Shown here one piece after another: positions 24,001-33,013 of a stretch of DNA of 64,000 nucleotides. Under the pieces are notes generated by a model. The model was given only the letters and a program-made list of their open reading frames with translations, was not told where the DNA came from and ran no database searches. Numbering within the stretch: the first letter of the stretch is position 1; each line of letters starts with the position of its first letter. A program made the position numbers and the translations under genes. The stretch is taken from the NCBI GenBank assembly GCA_033239125.1, contig BSWB01000004.1:126365235-126429234 (forward strand), read 5' to 3'. Origin of the DNA: Fagopyrum homotropicum (lineage: Eukaryota; Streptophyta; Magnoliopsida; Caryophyllales; Polygonaceae).

Positions 24001-26903
24001 AACTTAAACCACTTCCTACTCATCTAAGGTACGCTTTTCTTGGATCTAATTCTACCTTCCCGGTTATCGTTAGTTCCAAATTAAGCATAGATGAACATGA
24101 ACAGCTCATGATTGTCCTTAGGAAACATAGAAAAGCCATAGGGTACACTATTGAGGACTTAGTAGGAATTAAACCTTCCCTATGCATGCACAAAATACTA
24201 ATGGAGGAGGACTTTAGAACTTCAAGACAACCTCAACGGCGGTTGAATCCGACCATGAAGGAGGTTGTCAAGAAGGAAATTCTTAAACTTCTTGATGCAG
24301 GTATCATCTATCCTATCTCCGATAGCAAGTGGGTGAGCCCGGTTCAAGTAGTTCCAAAGAAGGGAGGAATGACGGTCATCACCAATAAGAACAACGAACT
24401 CATTCCTACCCGAACCGTGACTGGATGGCGAATGTGCATAGACTACCGCAAGCTCAACAATGCAACGCGGAAGGATCACTTTCCATTGCCATTCATCGAT
24501 CAAATGCTTGAAAGGTTAGCACAACATTCATACTTTTGCTACCTTGACGGTTATAGTGGTTTCTTTCAGATCCCGATACATCCGGATGATCAAGAGAAGA
24601 CCACATTCACGTGCCCTTGGGGTACGTTCGCCTATAGGAGAATGCCGTTCGGGCTTTGCAACGCCCCAGCCACCTTTCAACGGTGCAAGATGGCCATATT
24701 CTCCGAGTATGTAGAGGAAATCATGGAAGTCTTCATGGACGACTTCTCCGTTTACGGTTCCTCTTTTGACGATTGTCTTTCTAACCTTTCTCTTGTTTTG
24801 CAAAGATGTGAAGACACTAACCTAGTTCTTAATTGGAAGAAATGTCAATTCATGGTTAAGGAAGGAATCGTTTTAGGTCACTTAGTCTCTAGTAGAGGGA
24901 TAGAGGTAGACAAAGCTAAGATAGAGACCATAGAGAAACTTCCTCCCCCAATTTCGGTGAAGGGAATAAGAAGTTTCCTAGGACATGCTGGATTTTATAG
25001 ACGTTTCATTCAAGACTTTTCTAAGATATCAAAACCTCTCACTAATCTATTGATGAAGGATGCGGTTTTTGAGTTTTCACAGGAATGTCTAGATGCGTTC
25101 AACACTATTCGGCAAGCTCTAATTTCAGCACCCATTATCCAACCTCCGGATTGGACTCTCCCCTTCGAGATTATGTGTGATGCTAGTGACGTAGCCATTG
25201 GAGCTGTTCTTGGGCAACGAAAGGAAGGACGAACCCACGCCATATACTACGCTAGCAAGACGCTAGACGAAGCCCAGCTCAACTACGCTACTACGGAAAA
25301 AGAGTTTCTAGCCATTATCTATGCTATTGACAAGTTTCGCTCTTATCTTGTAGGTGCAAAGGTGATTGTCTACACGGATCATGCTACGATCCGATACCTC
25401 CTTGCAAAGAAGGATGCGAAGCCAAGGCTGATTAGATGGATTCTTCTCCTACAAGAATTCGATCTTGAGATCCGCGACAAGAAAGGCTCGGAAAATTCTG
25501 TTGCGGATCATTTGAGTCGTCTAACACATTTAGAGGACGATCATTTACCCATTGATGACTCCTTTCCGGACGAACACCTACACATCATAGAGGAGTGCAT
25601 CAAGGTAATCTCCAAAGGTAACGAACCATGGTTTGCTGATTTTGTTAACTATTTGGTTTGCCAGGAGATACCACCCGGACTATCATACTCACAAAGGAAG
25701 AAGTTCTTCAAGGACGTCCGGGAATACCATTGGAACGAGCCTCTCCTCTTTAAGAGAGGTCCGGATGGCATCATCCGGCGATGTGTGCCGGAAGATGAGA
25801 TGCAAAGTGTCATCCGTCATTGTCATTCACTACCTTGTGGAGGACACGCTAGTTCGAACAAAACTAGCGCAAAGGTATTGCAATCTGGATTTTATTGGCC
25901 TACTTTATTTAAAGATGTGCAATCCTTTGTCTCTTGTTGCGATGCTTGTCAAAGAACAGGCAATATCTCTAGGAGGAACGAGATGCCCCTCAACAACATC
26001 CAAGAGGTGGAGATTTTCGACGTTTGGGGAGTCGATTTCATGGGACCATTCCCTTCTTCTTGTGGAAACCAATACATACTATTGGCGGTAGATTATGTCT
26101 CTAGATGGGTCGAAGCAATTGCCTCTCCCACAAATGATGCCATGGTGGTGGTCAAGTTCTTCAACAAGACCATTTTTCCGCGATTCGGGACGCCAAGGAC
26201 AATCATTAGTGATGGAGGTTCTCACTTCATAGCCCGTCGCTTTGAAGCTCTTTTAGCCAAGTATGGGGTTACTCACAAGATCGCTACCCCTTACCATCCA
26301 CAAACGAGTGGACAAGTCGAAATCTCAAATAGGGAGATCAAGGGAATTCTAGAGAAGACGGTTTCAAGGACTAGGAAGGATTGGTCCTTGAAGCTAGATG
26401 ATGCATTGTGGGCATACCGGACTGCATACAAGACTCCCATAGGAACCACACCATACAACCTCGTGTATGGGAAGTCTTGTCATTTGCCGGTAGAGCTAGA
26501 GCACAAAGCGTTTTGGGCTATCAAATGGCTGAATTTCGGCATGAAGGAAGCGGGAGAGAAGCGTCTCCTAGACATCAACAAGCTGGATGAACTCCGTTTG
26601 AACGCCTATGAAAACGCTAAGATCTACAAGGAAAGAGCAAAGCGTTGGCATGATAAGCATATCATCCCAAAGGATTTCCAAGAAGGAGATCAAGTTCTCC
26701 TCTTCAATTCGAGACTTCGCCTCTTTCCAGGTAAGTTAAAATCTCGTTGGACTGGACCTTTTCTAATTAAGCGTATTTTCCCCCATGGTGCAGTTGAAGT
26801 ATGGGGTGAAGCTAGCGGAAGTTTTAAGGTGAACGGTCAACGACTCAAAAAGTACTCACCGGAACTCCAAGCTGAGGAGTTTGCACCTACCGTACTCGAA
26901 TAA
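21030..26903 (+). CDS. G2 gag-pol polyprotein (1957 aa, intact)
   Basis: A single frame encodes the particle protein and all enzymes of an Athila element. Residues 1-100 are a charged coiled-coil-like region. A retrotransposon gag domain lies at about 190-350, followed by an Asn-rich stretch (about 410-480); I see no CCHC knuckle. The protease has the motif CDLGASVSII with its Asp at 723. RT has FMDD at 1235-1238. RNase H starts at the 'MCDASDVAIGAVLG' block near 1385. Integrase has an HHCC finger (about 1600-1640) and Asp1669, Asp1728 and Glu1764, a perfect D,D35E spacing. The start at MRRSR matches the aligned start in G1. A palindrome cluster is embedded in the protease-RT linker (residues about 910-947) without breaking the frame. 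It appears functional. Confidence 0.95.
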   Translation: MRRSRNTEDLLPLDQELEKTLRQKRKERKMAEENEHDLQNKLAEKEAQLRWNETLLQDEMDRHQTQVNGLQDMIVQMKIKMSDLEDKVGKKSSRRRTRSRRRNHSPTDDSDSSMPPLEEIDPTININPFNQQGATNRRIPPRNARVERVDNEPRTLGQRMDPTQQPRRLGVNFDAEDIQGFSFNPQVITLVRQSQFGGTSTESPHQHLQNFECMMETMRPKSATTNSYKLKPFFFSLKGKALSWYQALPSGKLETWEDLSAEFLTKFFPPSKTAELRGKINAFSMRPNESLFQSWERFQDLLLDCPHHGISKLALLEIYYKGLDAGTQFNLQSLSCGTFMDMREDDAWDFIEKQARVIEKYSHRKVEGNRVEQGAKLTHEAQNQIFSLNNEIKELKETIKTNFPKQQEKDVGYLGNNNGGDNTNRNNNNRNNNRNNNWNGNNNNRNNNNWNNNRGSNNNNWRSNQQNSGNSYPSNSNSLTPPSSSSTPLKSQGQSSNGGNNTGKEKPDPMLETILGKLQGLENRIIKVDDQISKVDKAQNVLENQMFNHAEEVPRNQGKLPGKTEDNPKGRVMAITTRSGVTTTDPQPTFVEVPVEKSKEKGKEKEDVYVPPPAFKPPLPFPQSRARARLDKQFGKFIELMSKLHINIPFIDAIVGMPAYGKFLKELLSNKRKLEDFGEVKMSSDSSDLIKTMKEKMPPKLKDPGSFCIPIGVGEITYDALCDLGASVSIIPLALCRKIGLGDPKPVKMTLYMADRSITRPVGIVEDVPVKLGKFFVPIDFVVLDIPADSPVPIILGRPFLATSGCMVDCKNGRLAFDVGEEKVEFVLSTLVKEPIFDEDIYNVQDEEGLTREEVSAILFNDPLQKVITMSLTNVGEEEECKEEIEALEAQEEMYEVEFEKLHDEAEDTRIHGHTLYSTTVDSTTKIDLHSRALHGRGTPGETVILTAEKSDRHTSSTSSNSSPNHATSLETSKETSEAPQGPLEVPKAMELKPLPTHLRYAFLGSNSTFPVIVSSKLSIDEHEQLMIVLRKHRKAIGYTIEDLVGIKPSLCMHKILMEEDFRTSRQPQRRLNPTMKEVVKKEILKLLDAGIIYPISDSKWVSPVQVVPKKGGMTVITNKNNELIPTRTVTGWRMCIDYRKLNNATRKDHFPLPFIDQMLERLAQHSYFCYLDGYSGFFQIPIHPDDQEKTTFTCPWGTFAYRRMPFGLCNAPATFQRCKMAIFSEYVEEIMEVFMDDFSVYGSSFDDCLSNLSLVLQRCEDTNLVLNWKKCQFMVKEGIVLGHLVSSRGIEVDKAKIETIEKLPPPISVKGIRSFLGHAGFYRRFIQDFSKISKPLTNLLMKDAVFEFSQECLDAFNTIRQALISAPIIQPPDWTLPFEIMCDASDVAIGAVLGQRKEGRTHAIYYASKTLDEAQLNYATTEKEFLAIIYAIDKFRSYLVGAKVIVYTDHATIRYLLAKKDAKPRLIRWILLLQEFDLEIRDKKGSENSVADHLSRLTHLEDDHLPIDDSFPDEHLHIIEECIKVISKGNEPWFADFVNYLVCQEIPPGLSYSQRKKFFKDVREYHWNEPLLFKRGPDGIIRRCVPEDEMQSVIRHCHSLPCGGHASSNKTSAKVLQSGFYWPTLFKDVQSFVSCCDACQRTGNISRRNEMPLNNIQEVEIFDVWGVDFMGPFPSSCGNQYILLAVDYVSRWVEAIASPTNDAMVVVKFFNKTIFPRFGTPRTIISDGGSHFIARRFEALLAKYGVTHKIATPYHPQTSGQVEISNREIKGILEKTVSRTRKDWSLKLDDALWAYRTAYKTPIGTTPYNLVYGKSCHLPVELEHKAFWAIKWLNFGMKEAGEKRLLDINKLDELRLNAYENAKIYKERAKRWHDKHIIPKDFQEGDQVLLFNSRLRLFPGKLKSRWTGPFLIKRIFPHGAVEVWGEASGSFKVNGQRLKKYSPELQAEEFAPTVLE

Positions 26904-27731
26904 GTGCGAGAATGGTCTAGCTACGGACCTTAAACAAAGCGCTTCTTGGGAGGCAACCCAAGGTATTGCATTTTCGTTTTTGCTTTCGATTCATAGTTTA
27001 GCTTAGAATAGAAATTTTTGCTTTATTTTTGCCTCGATTTCTCCCGGTATGTTCGTGTTTTTGGTTGTAGGATCGATGGAAAAGAAGAAAAGGGGGATAA
27101 TGTCGAAGAGAAGTGACGAAATTTGGACTTTGAAGCTTTACAGAGAGTTCCACGGTCTAAATTACGGTCGTCATTGCTACAGTGGCCGTAATTCTCAAAG
27201 GCCTGTGAAAAACCACAAAAATTACGGGTCCGTACATTTCCACGGCCGTGGAACACCCCGACAGACCGTGATTTTTGAAATTTTGCCTGCAAGTATAAAA
27301 GCCACACTTCACCACAAAAACACCACAAAACCCCCAATTTCCACGCCCTAAATACCGAAAACCCGCAGATTCTCCCAAATCCTCGTTCTTTAATCGTTTT
27401 TAACGATTCTTCTTCCTAAACTGAAGCAAATCCAACCAAGAACAGGATCCAAGCAACAAATCGAGTGGAAAACGATCAACAAACCCGCATTTCGGATTTT
27501 TCAATCCGAAAAATAGGTTTTTGCTCTCTTCTTGATTCTAGTCGTTTTTGTTCGTTTTTGTTAGAGATTTTTAGGAAGAACTGATTGAAATCGGAAGAAA
27601 TTAGATTAGGACTGCTTGTTGTGGAGTTTGATTGCTGAATTGCTGAGAATTGAGAATTTCTGTGTCGAATCACGGTCTACCCAGATTCCACGGCCGTGGT
27701 TTACGAAGAACAGACCGTAATTTTCAACAGA
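26904..27731 (+). other. G2 spacer between gag-pol and third ORF, with two palindrome clusters
   Basis: This leader-like spacer holds a cluster at 27147-27275 (TTCCACGGCCGTGGAA flanked by ATTACGG and AGACCGTGAT copies) and a second at 27668-27722 just before the third ORF. No independent ORF here resembles a known protein. The text around 26930-26960 (GCGCTTCTTGGGAGGCAACCCAAGG) is also present in G1 near 32950-32990. Confidence 0.8.
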
Positions 27732-29306
27732 ATGGACTTTGTGAGGAGAGTTTCGGGAAGGATTAAGGAAAAGAGAGGGGAACAGAATAAGAAGAGAAAG
27801 GGCAACCCTTCCACATCTAGGGCACCACCACCCTCATCCCCCTCACCACCATCCTCACCTTCACCTCCATCTTCACCCCCTCCTCCTAGCATCCCGATCA
27901 TACACGAGAACCACATAGCTGCGTTTGAGAGAATAGAGAAGAGGACAGTGATAGGTCCTAGATATCTGTTGTTGGAGGATCTACATCCTCTCAACATAGT
28001 AGATGACCTTACATGGCTCTTGGATAGAGCCGGCTTGCTTGTCTTCACGAACATTCGTGAGGACGCTTATGAGGAGATCACCCGAGAGGTTGTGACGTCT
28101 TTTGAGCACAGCCATGTTGATAGGACTGTCTCCTTCCGTCTCATGAATAGAGACTACCACCTTAGCATTGTTGAGTTCGGGACCATCTTTGGGTTCCATG
28201 AGACCTACAACGGTCGCCTCCCTAGGAACGTTTCCGCTAAGGATTTTTGGGAGGATGTGGCGATGATCTATGCCGACGAGGACCGTTGGCATCCAGCTGA
28301 TACCAAGGCCAAATTGATGTACCATTTGGCCTTGAAGATAGCTCACCGAGTTCTTTCGGAGTGTCTCTTTCCTAGGACGGAGACGCCCCAAAAGATTAAG
28401 ACGGATGAGTTATTCCTTCTCTACGCTATGCTTCATGGATGCCGCGCAGATTGTGCTACCCTTTTGGCGGCGACGATGAGCAAGCTTAAGAACAAATCGA
28501 GAGGGAACATTGGATATGGTGGGATAGTGACCCACATAGCTCGGACGTTTGGTGTTGACTTCTCAGCCTGCACCCGCATACCCGCCGTACCTCTAGGATT
28601 ACACGCGTTCATGGTTAGGGGACTCATCTTCCCCACACATAGAGGTCCGCCTTATGCGGGCATGCCTTGGGAGAGTAGGACGGGCAGGGGTATTGAGTGG
28701 CTGCCGGAGTATTCCATTGTGGCGGGACGCCACAATTGGAAGGAGACGTTCGCTGCGATGCACGCGAACAGGCTTGTAGCTCCCCCTTACGTCCCACCAC
28801 CGGCTGATGATGAGGAGGATATGGGAGAGCAGTATGAGAGTGGTAGAGGAGCAGAGCAGGAGTTCGGCACGTTTCCGGATCAGCCGGATGCGGCCCAGGA
28901 TGTACCTAGACGCTCTCCGCGTCCGGCTAGAGCCTCAGGCTCGTCATCTCGCCGCGCTAGCGTGAGCGAGAGGCCCACGTGGATGACTACACCTCCCACC
29001 TGGTACGAGACACCCCCTCCTTGGTCCACTACGCAGTCAGCAGCACCAGCAGCACCACCACCACCACCATCAGCACCAGCCGATGCTCCCGGATGGTATG
29101 ATCACCCCCCTGGGTGGTATGAGAGGATGCCGGATTGGGCTACCGGACTTTCAGAGAGAGTCGGAGCACTAGAGATCCGGGCGGATGATAGAGACAGACG
29201 TTTCGACGACCTTGACCACATGATGAGGGACGTCTACCGCCAGCAGTTTGGGCGGTACTATGATCCGAGTTTCTCTCCATTCCCACCTCCACCGGCACCG
29301 CAGTGA
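27732..29306 (+). CDS. G2 third ORF, ATHILA ORF-1-like protein (524 aa)
   Basis: The frame is open from 27696, but the ATG at 27732 is preferred: the upstream codons are made of palindrome-motif sequence, and the protein from 27732 has the basic, then Ser/Pro-rich N-terminus expected. Shared blocks with G1 are 'IPIIHE', 'FRLMNRDYHL', 'TIFGFHE', 'AKLMYHLA', 'RTETPQK' and 'GGIVTHIAR'. The C-terminal part is rich in Pro, Ala and Trp-Tyr pairs (repeats of the type PPxWYE/PPGWYE) and ends PPPPAPQ. No signal peptide or membrane helix is evident. It is the env-position ORF of Athila; a role in particle function or movement is unknown. Confidence 0.87.
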   Translation: MDFVRRVSGRIKEKRGEQNKKRKGNPSTSRAPPPSSPSPPSSPSPPSSPPPPSIPIIHENHIAAFERIEKRTVIGPRYLLLEDLHPLNIVDDLTWLLDRAGLLVFTNIREDAYEEITREVVTSFEHSHVDRTVSFRLMNRDYHLSIVEFGTIFGFHETYNGRLPRNVSAKDFWEDVAMIYADEDRWHPADTKAKLMYHLALKIAHRVLSECLFPRTETPQKIKTDELFLLYAMLHGCRADCATLLAATMSKLKNKSRGNIGYGGIVTHIARTFGVDFSACTRIPAVPLGLHAFMVRGLIFPTHRGPPYAGMPWESRTGRGIEWLPEYSIVAGRHNWKETFAAMHANRLVAPPYVPPPADDEEDMGEQYESGRGAEQEFGTFPDQPDAAQDVPRRSPRPARASGSSSRRASVSERPTWMTTPPTWYETPPPWSTTQSAAPAAPPPPPSAPADAPGWYDHPPGWYERMPDWATGLSERVGALEIRADDRDRRFDDLDHMMRDVYRQQFGRYYDPSFSPFPPPPAPQ

Positions 29307-30644
29307 TAGATGACCGGACAGCTCGTTTCTAGACATCCCAACCACCATTTGTGAGTTTTCTTTTTCTTTTCTTTCTTTTGTTCTTTCTTGTGAACATTAG
29401 GGACAATGTTCGTCCTAAGTATGGGGTGGGATGTACTAAATGTTTGTAATAACTCTACTCTCTATGTTTGCTTTCATTCGAGACTATCGTTGCATCTTCA
29501 TTATGTGTTACACGTTTCCTTATTGCATTGCATGAGAAATGACTTGAAAAACCCATAAAAATTGAAAAATTTTGAAAATTTTGTGCTTCTAATGAATTGA
29601 TATGATTTCCATGATAATCACTACTTGTGAATTGAGTTTGATAACAATTGCATGCTTGAAAGGATGGTAATTCGAAAAGGATTTGAATGAATGAATTTTA
29701 CCTCTTTTGCAAGTTGTATAATGTGAGAATGTTACCTAAATCATATAAGAAATTGAAGTTGAAATCACATTATAAGCTCCTATACTTCTTGTTGAAATGA
29801 TTAAGGCAATTCGATATTCTCTTTCTTCTTTCTTTGATCATCTAACTCCTCATTGAAATATTAGCCTCCCTTACCTATCCGGGAATTTGGAAAGTGAATG
29901 AGAAAAAGGCATGTTTGATGTGGGAGGGCCATGAGAGCAAATATTTGCAATCAATTGAATAGAAAGAAATTGTAGGTTTGGGGAAGTCAATCATGACGAT
30001 GAGTAACTCGGCACCATTCACATAGCCGGGTGTTTGTGTCTTGCCAAAGTCGAATTGAGCGATATTCCTAGCGGATTATGGTATGTGCGCTAAGGGTTTG
30101 AGGCATCTCGCAAAAATGAGAAACGCCAATCTCCTAGGCTTCGGTTTTTGTGCACCTCTATCCATAACTCCAAAAGTAAAGTCGGAAAATAAAAAGGAAA
30201 GAGCGAAGCTCTAAGTGAAGTGTTGCGGAAACCGCAAAAGAAGAAGAAGGTAGTTGTCCACTTTCCCGGATTTATGCACCACTTTCCCTTAAAGTTTTCC
30301 CTACCCTTCCATGCTCTAGACCTTTTCTTTGAAAGTCCTTATGATCAAAAGAATGTTATATGGCTTGGTGATCTAAATTGAAATTCTTATGATTGATTTT
30401 GATAATGTTTGAAGGTTATAATGCTTGTTTGGAAGCTAAATTGATTCATGATTTTTCTTTGCCTCTTACTCTCTAATTAAGTGTGTGAAAGTTTGAAAAC
30501 GATTGAAGCAAGGGTTGAGAATGATCTATTCTTTAGAAGTCACATTCATCCGAAGGGAGGTACACATATTTCATCCTAACCTTTGTTTAGAACTTTTTGA
30601 AAGACCTTGCTTAGGGACAAGCAAGTGTTAAGTATGGGGTTATT
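29307..30644 (+). other. G2 3' untranslated region and polypurine tract
   Basis: The region is non-coding and T/A-rich. A block at about 29975-30300 is conserved with G1 (16484-16860). The tract AAGTATGGGGTTATT (30630-30644) directly precedes the 3' LTR and is the plus-strand primer. A similar AAGTATGGGGTGGG lies near 29420, just after the third ORF, and could be a second polypurine tract. Confidence 0.8.
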
Positions 30645-32366
30645 TGTTAGCATGAAATATTGTGATATTTTAGGCACGTTTTCTAGTCGTAATTGATTCA
30701 TATTGATAGTCTTTGATTGAGCTTTATGCATATATGAGCTAGTATTGCCTATATTGTCGATATAGATGTCTACACGAGTTCTATGTTGATTATAGGTGAT
30801 TTGGAGCTATTTCCGAACGAAATCGAGCAAAGGAGAGTTGAGTTGATGTGTCCATAGATCGAGGACACTCGTTGGAAGCAAAATGGAGTATTAGATTGAG
30901 GAATGCACGAATGAAGGCAAGAATCACGGTTTTACCCTAAATTACGGCCGTGGATTGTGAGTCAGAATTCGATGTTCATTCCAGGGGATATTACGGCCGT
31001 GGAAGCTAGCCGTATTTGTTTCCACGCCTCAAAATTACGGTCGTGGAATCTTCCACGACCGTGATCTTGGCGAATCCCTTCGCCACGTTTCAAAGCCATG
31101 ATCTCTTGAAGATTGGGCCGGGCCGACATTTGGCCCTGCATTATAAAAAGGACGGATGAAGCAAGATTCCGTCACCTCGCCTCGCCACCTCGCCTAACCT
31201 CGTGAACGTCGCTTACGACCTTTCAACCCTAAGTTTAGCGGTAAAAACGCAAGCTTAGAAACACACAAAAACCTTCATTCTTGGGGGTGATTTGAGAGAT
31301 CTCATTGAAGTTCCAAAGTTCGTTTTGGAGAGTCACCGTCTGTGATCTTCGTGTGGAAGATCGAAGTTCTTGGAGGATTTTGCAAGAAGATTCCTCTTCT
31401 TGCTTAGGTTTGATTTAAGATCGGATTGACATCCCGTTTCTTTTCTTTCCTAAGATTTTGATTGCTCATTCCGTTTTGAATCTGTTGACAAACACTTGCT
31501 CTTGATTGTGATTCTGAGATTCAATTGAAGATTTTTGATAGTTCTTGAAAGTTCCCATCTTTTACCTTTTAAATCTTGAATTAATATCAATATGACTGTT
31601 ATTGGCTAAAAACCCTTAACAATTCTAAGGTGAAGGGTTGATAGTTGTGGCTTAGATGATGATAGATCGATCGCAAACAGATTAGGCCCTGAGAGTTAGA
31701 GAATTGTCGCCGAAAACCCTAAATCACGGCCTGTTCTTGAGTTCTACGACCGTGATTCTTAAGAACTAACCGTAATTTCCCTAAAGTTTACGAGCCTGCT
31801 TTTACCTTGATCCAAAGTTAAAGATTTGCTTTAGCTTAGTTTAGACTTGTCTTTTCTAGGTGGTAGTGAAGCCTCAACAACCTCTACCTCGATTGTGAGC
31901 CTCAACAACCTCAATCGGATAAGTTAGTCTTGATCTTTAGATTATAAGTTTGGGTATTTGATGCTAATCCTTGTCTTTAGAATCTTTCTATATTGAGCCT
32001 CATCAACCTGTATAGGAGGAGTCTTTTAGGTGAGTTACATAAGGTTTTTGGAACCTCAACCGTACGATTACCTTACATTAGTATACCTTTGCATATCTCA
32101 ACTCTGTCTTTATATCATTAGTATATCTTGAATCGATTGCCACAGCTGGATACCTGGATCTTTAGGATTGTTGTTTTCCCAATATCTGCAAAACTCTCAT
32201 ATTAACCGCTTGATAACCTGCAATCGAGTTCGTTCCACCCAAATCCCTGTGTTCGATACTCTGGAATTCTTGCTTAACTATATCGATCCGTACACTGCGG
32301 GTTCGCTTGCTTGATTCTAGTTTTATAAATATAAAGCTTATTTGCACACACCTCTAGGGGCGAACA
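30645..32366 (+). mobile_element. 3' LTR of G2 (1,722 bp)
   Basis: It is identical in length to the 5' LTR and differs at two sites. It carries the same TATA box, iterons and palindrome clusters, and ends GGGGCGAACA against the TSD CTTCC. Confidence 0.96.
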
Positions 32367-33013
32367 CTTCCTACGGGGTACTTAAGGTTTTCCTCAACAG
32401 AATCAAGGGCAACCAAAGCCCAAATTGCAGTAAACGAACGAGTTTAGGGTTTCGATCGTTTTTACCTCGTTCCGGCCGAGTTGCTTGAATTTCTTGCAGA
32501 TCTGTAGTTGCAATCGATTCCTCTATCCTTCAATCTCGGTTTGGAAGCAGAAAACGTCGAAAACGAGCAAGAATCGCGAGGGAGCGAAATGGATCTGTCG
32601 CCGCGGTCGAGGTAGGTAAAAAAATGTGAAAAGTAATTTTTCCCCTTTTTATACTGTTACTGGATCTGCTGTCACCTCGGTCGAGATGGTCTCGACTGGA
32701 CCGAGGTGGTACGGACCGAGGCGGTTTTGCAGAAGCCCTAGTCGCCTCGGTTGCTCAAGAATCAACTCGGTCGAGGTGCTCTGACAGTGACCGAGGTCCT
32801 TCTGTCTTCTCAGAATCTCGAACTTCTGTCCTTCCAGTTGTGCTCCTCCTTAGATATTCCCTGTTGTCTGTCCAGAACGCCAAAAACAAAGCAAAGCAAA
32901 GCAAAAACAAAAACTATCTAAGCTAGACTAGAAAACGGGAAAAGAAAGCAATACCTTGGGTTGCCTCCCAAGAAGCGCTTGATTTAAGGTCGCTAGCTGG
33001 ACCATGATGCGTC
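32367..33013 (-). other. G1 spacer between gag-pol and third ORF, with palindrome cluster
   Basis: This non-coding spacer was split by G2 (the rest is 19051-19206). It holds the densest motif cluster of G1 (32672-32799, about eight half or full copies of CCTCGGTCGAGG or ACCGAGG) and one more copy at 32600-32613. It corresponds in position to the G2 spacer cluster at 27147-27275, but the motif sequence differs. Confidence 0.8.

Larger units (their letters stand above)
19207..32366 (+). mobile_element. G2: complete, young Athila-type Ty3/gypsy element nested in G1
   Basis: LTRs of 1722 bp (19207-20928 and 30645-32366) differ at only two positions by eye (C/A near 19644 and T/C near 20347). The TSD is a perfect CTTCC (19202-19206 and 32367-32371), located in the G1 spacer between gag-pol and the third ORF. 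The order is LTR, tRNA-Asp PBS, gag-pol, spacer, third ORF, 3' untranslated region, polypurine tract, LTR, with both large frames open. It appears autonomous and recently active. Confidence 0.97.
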
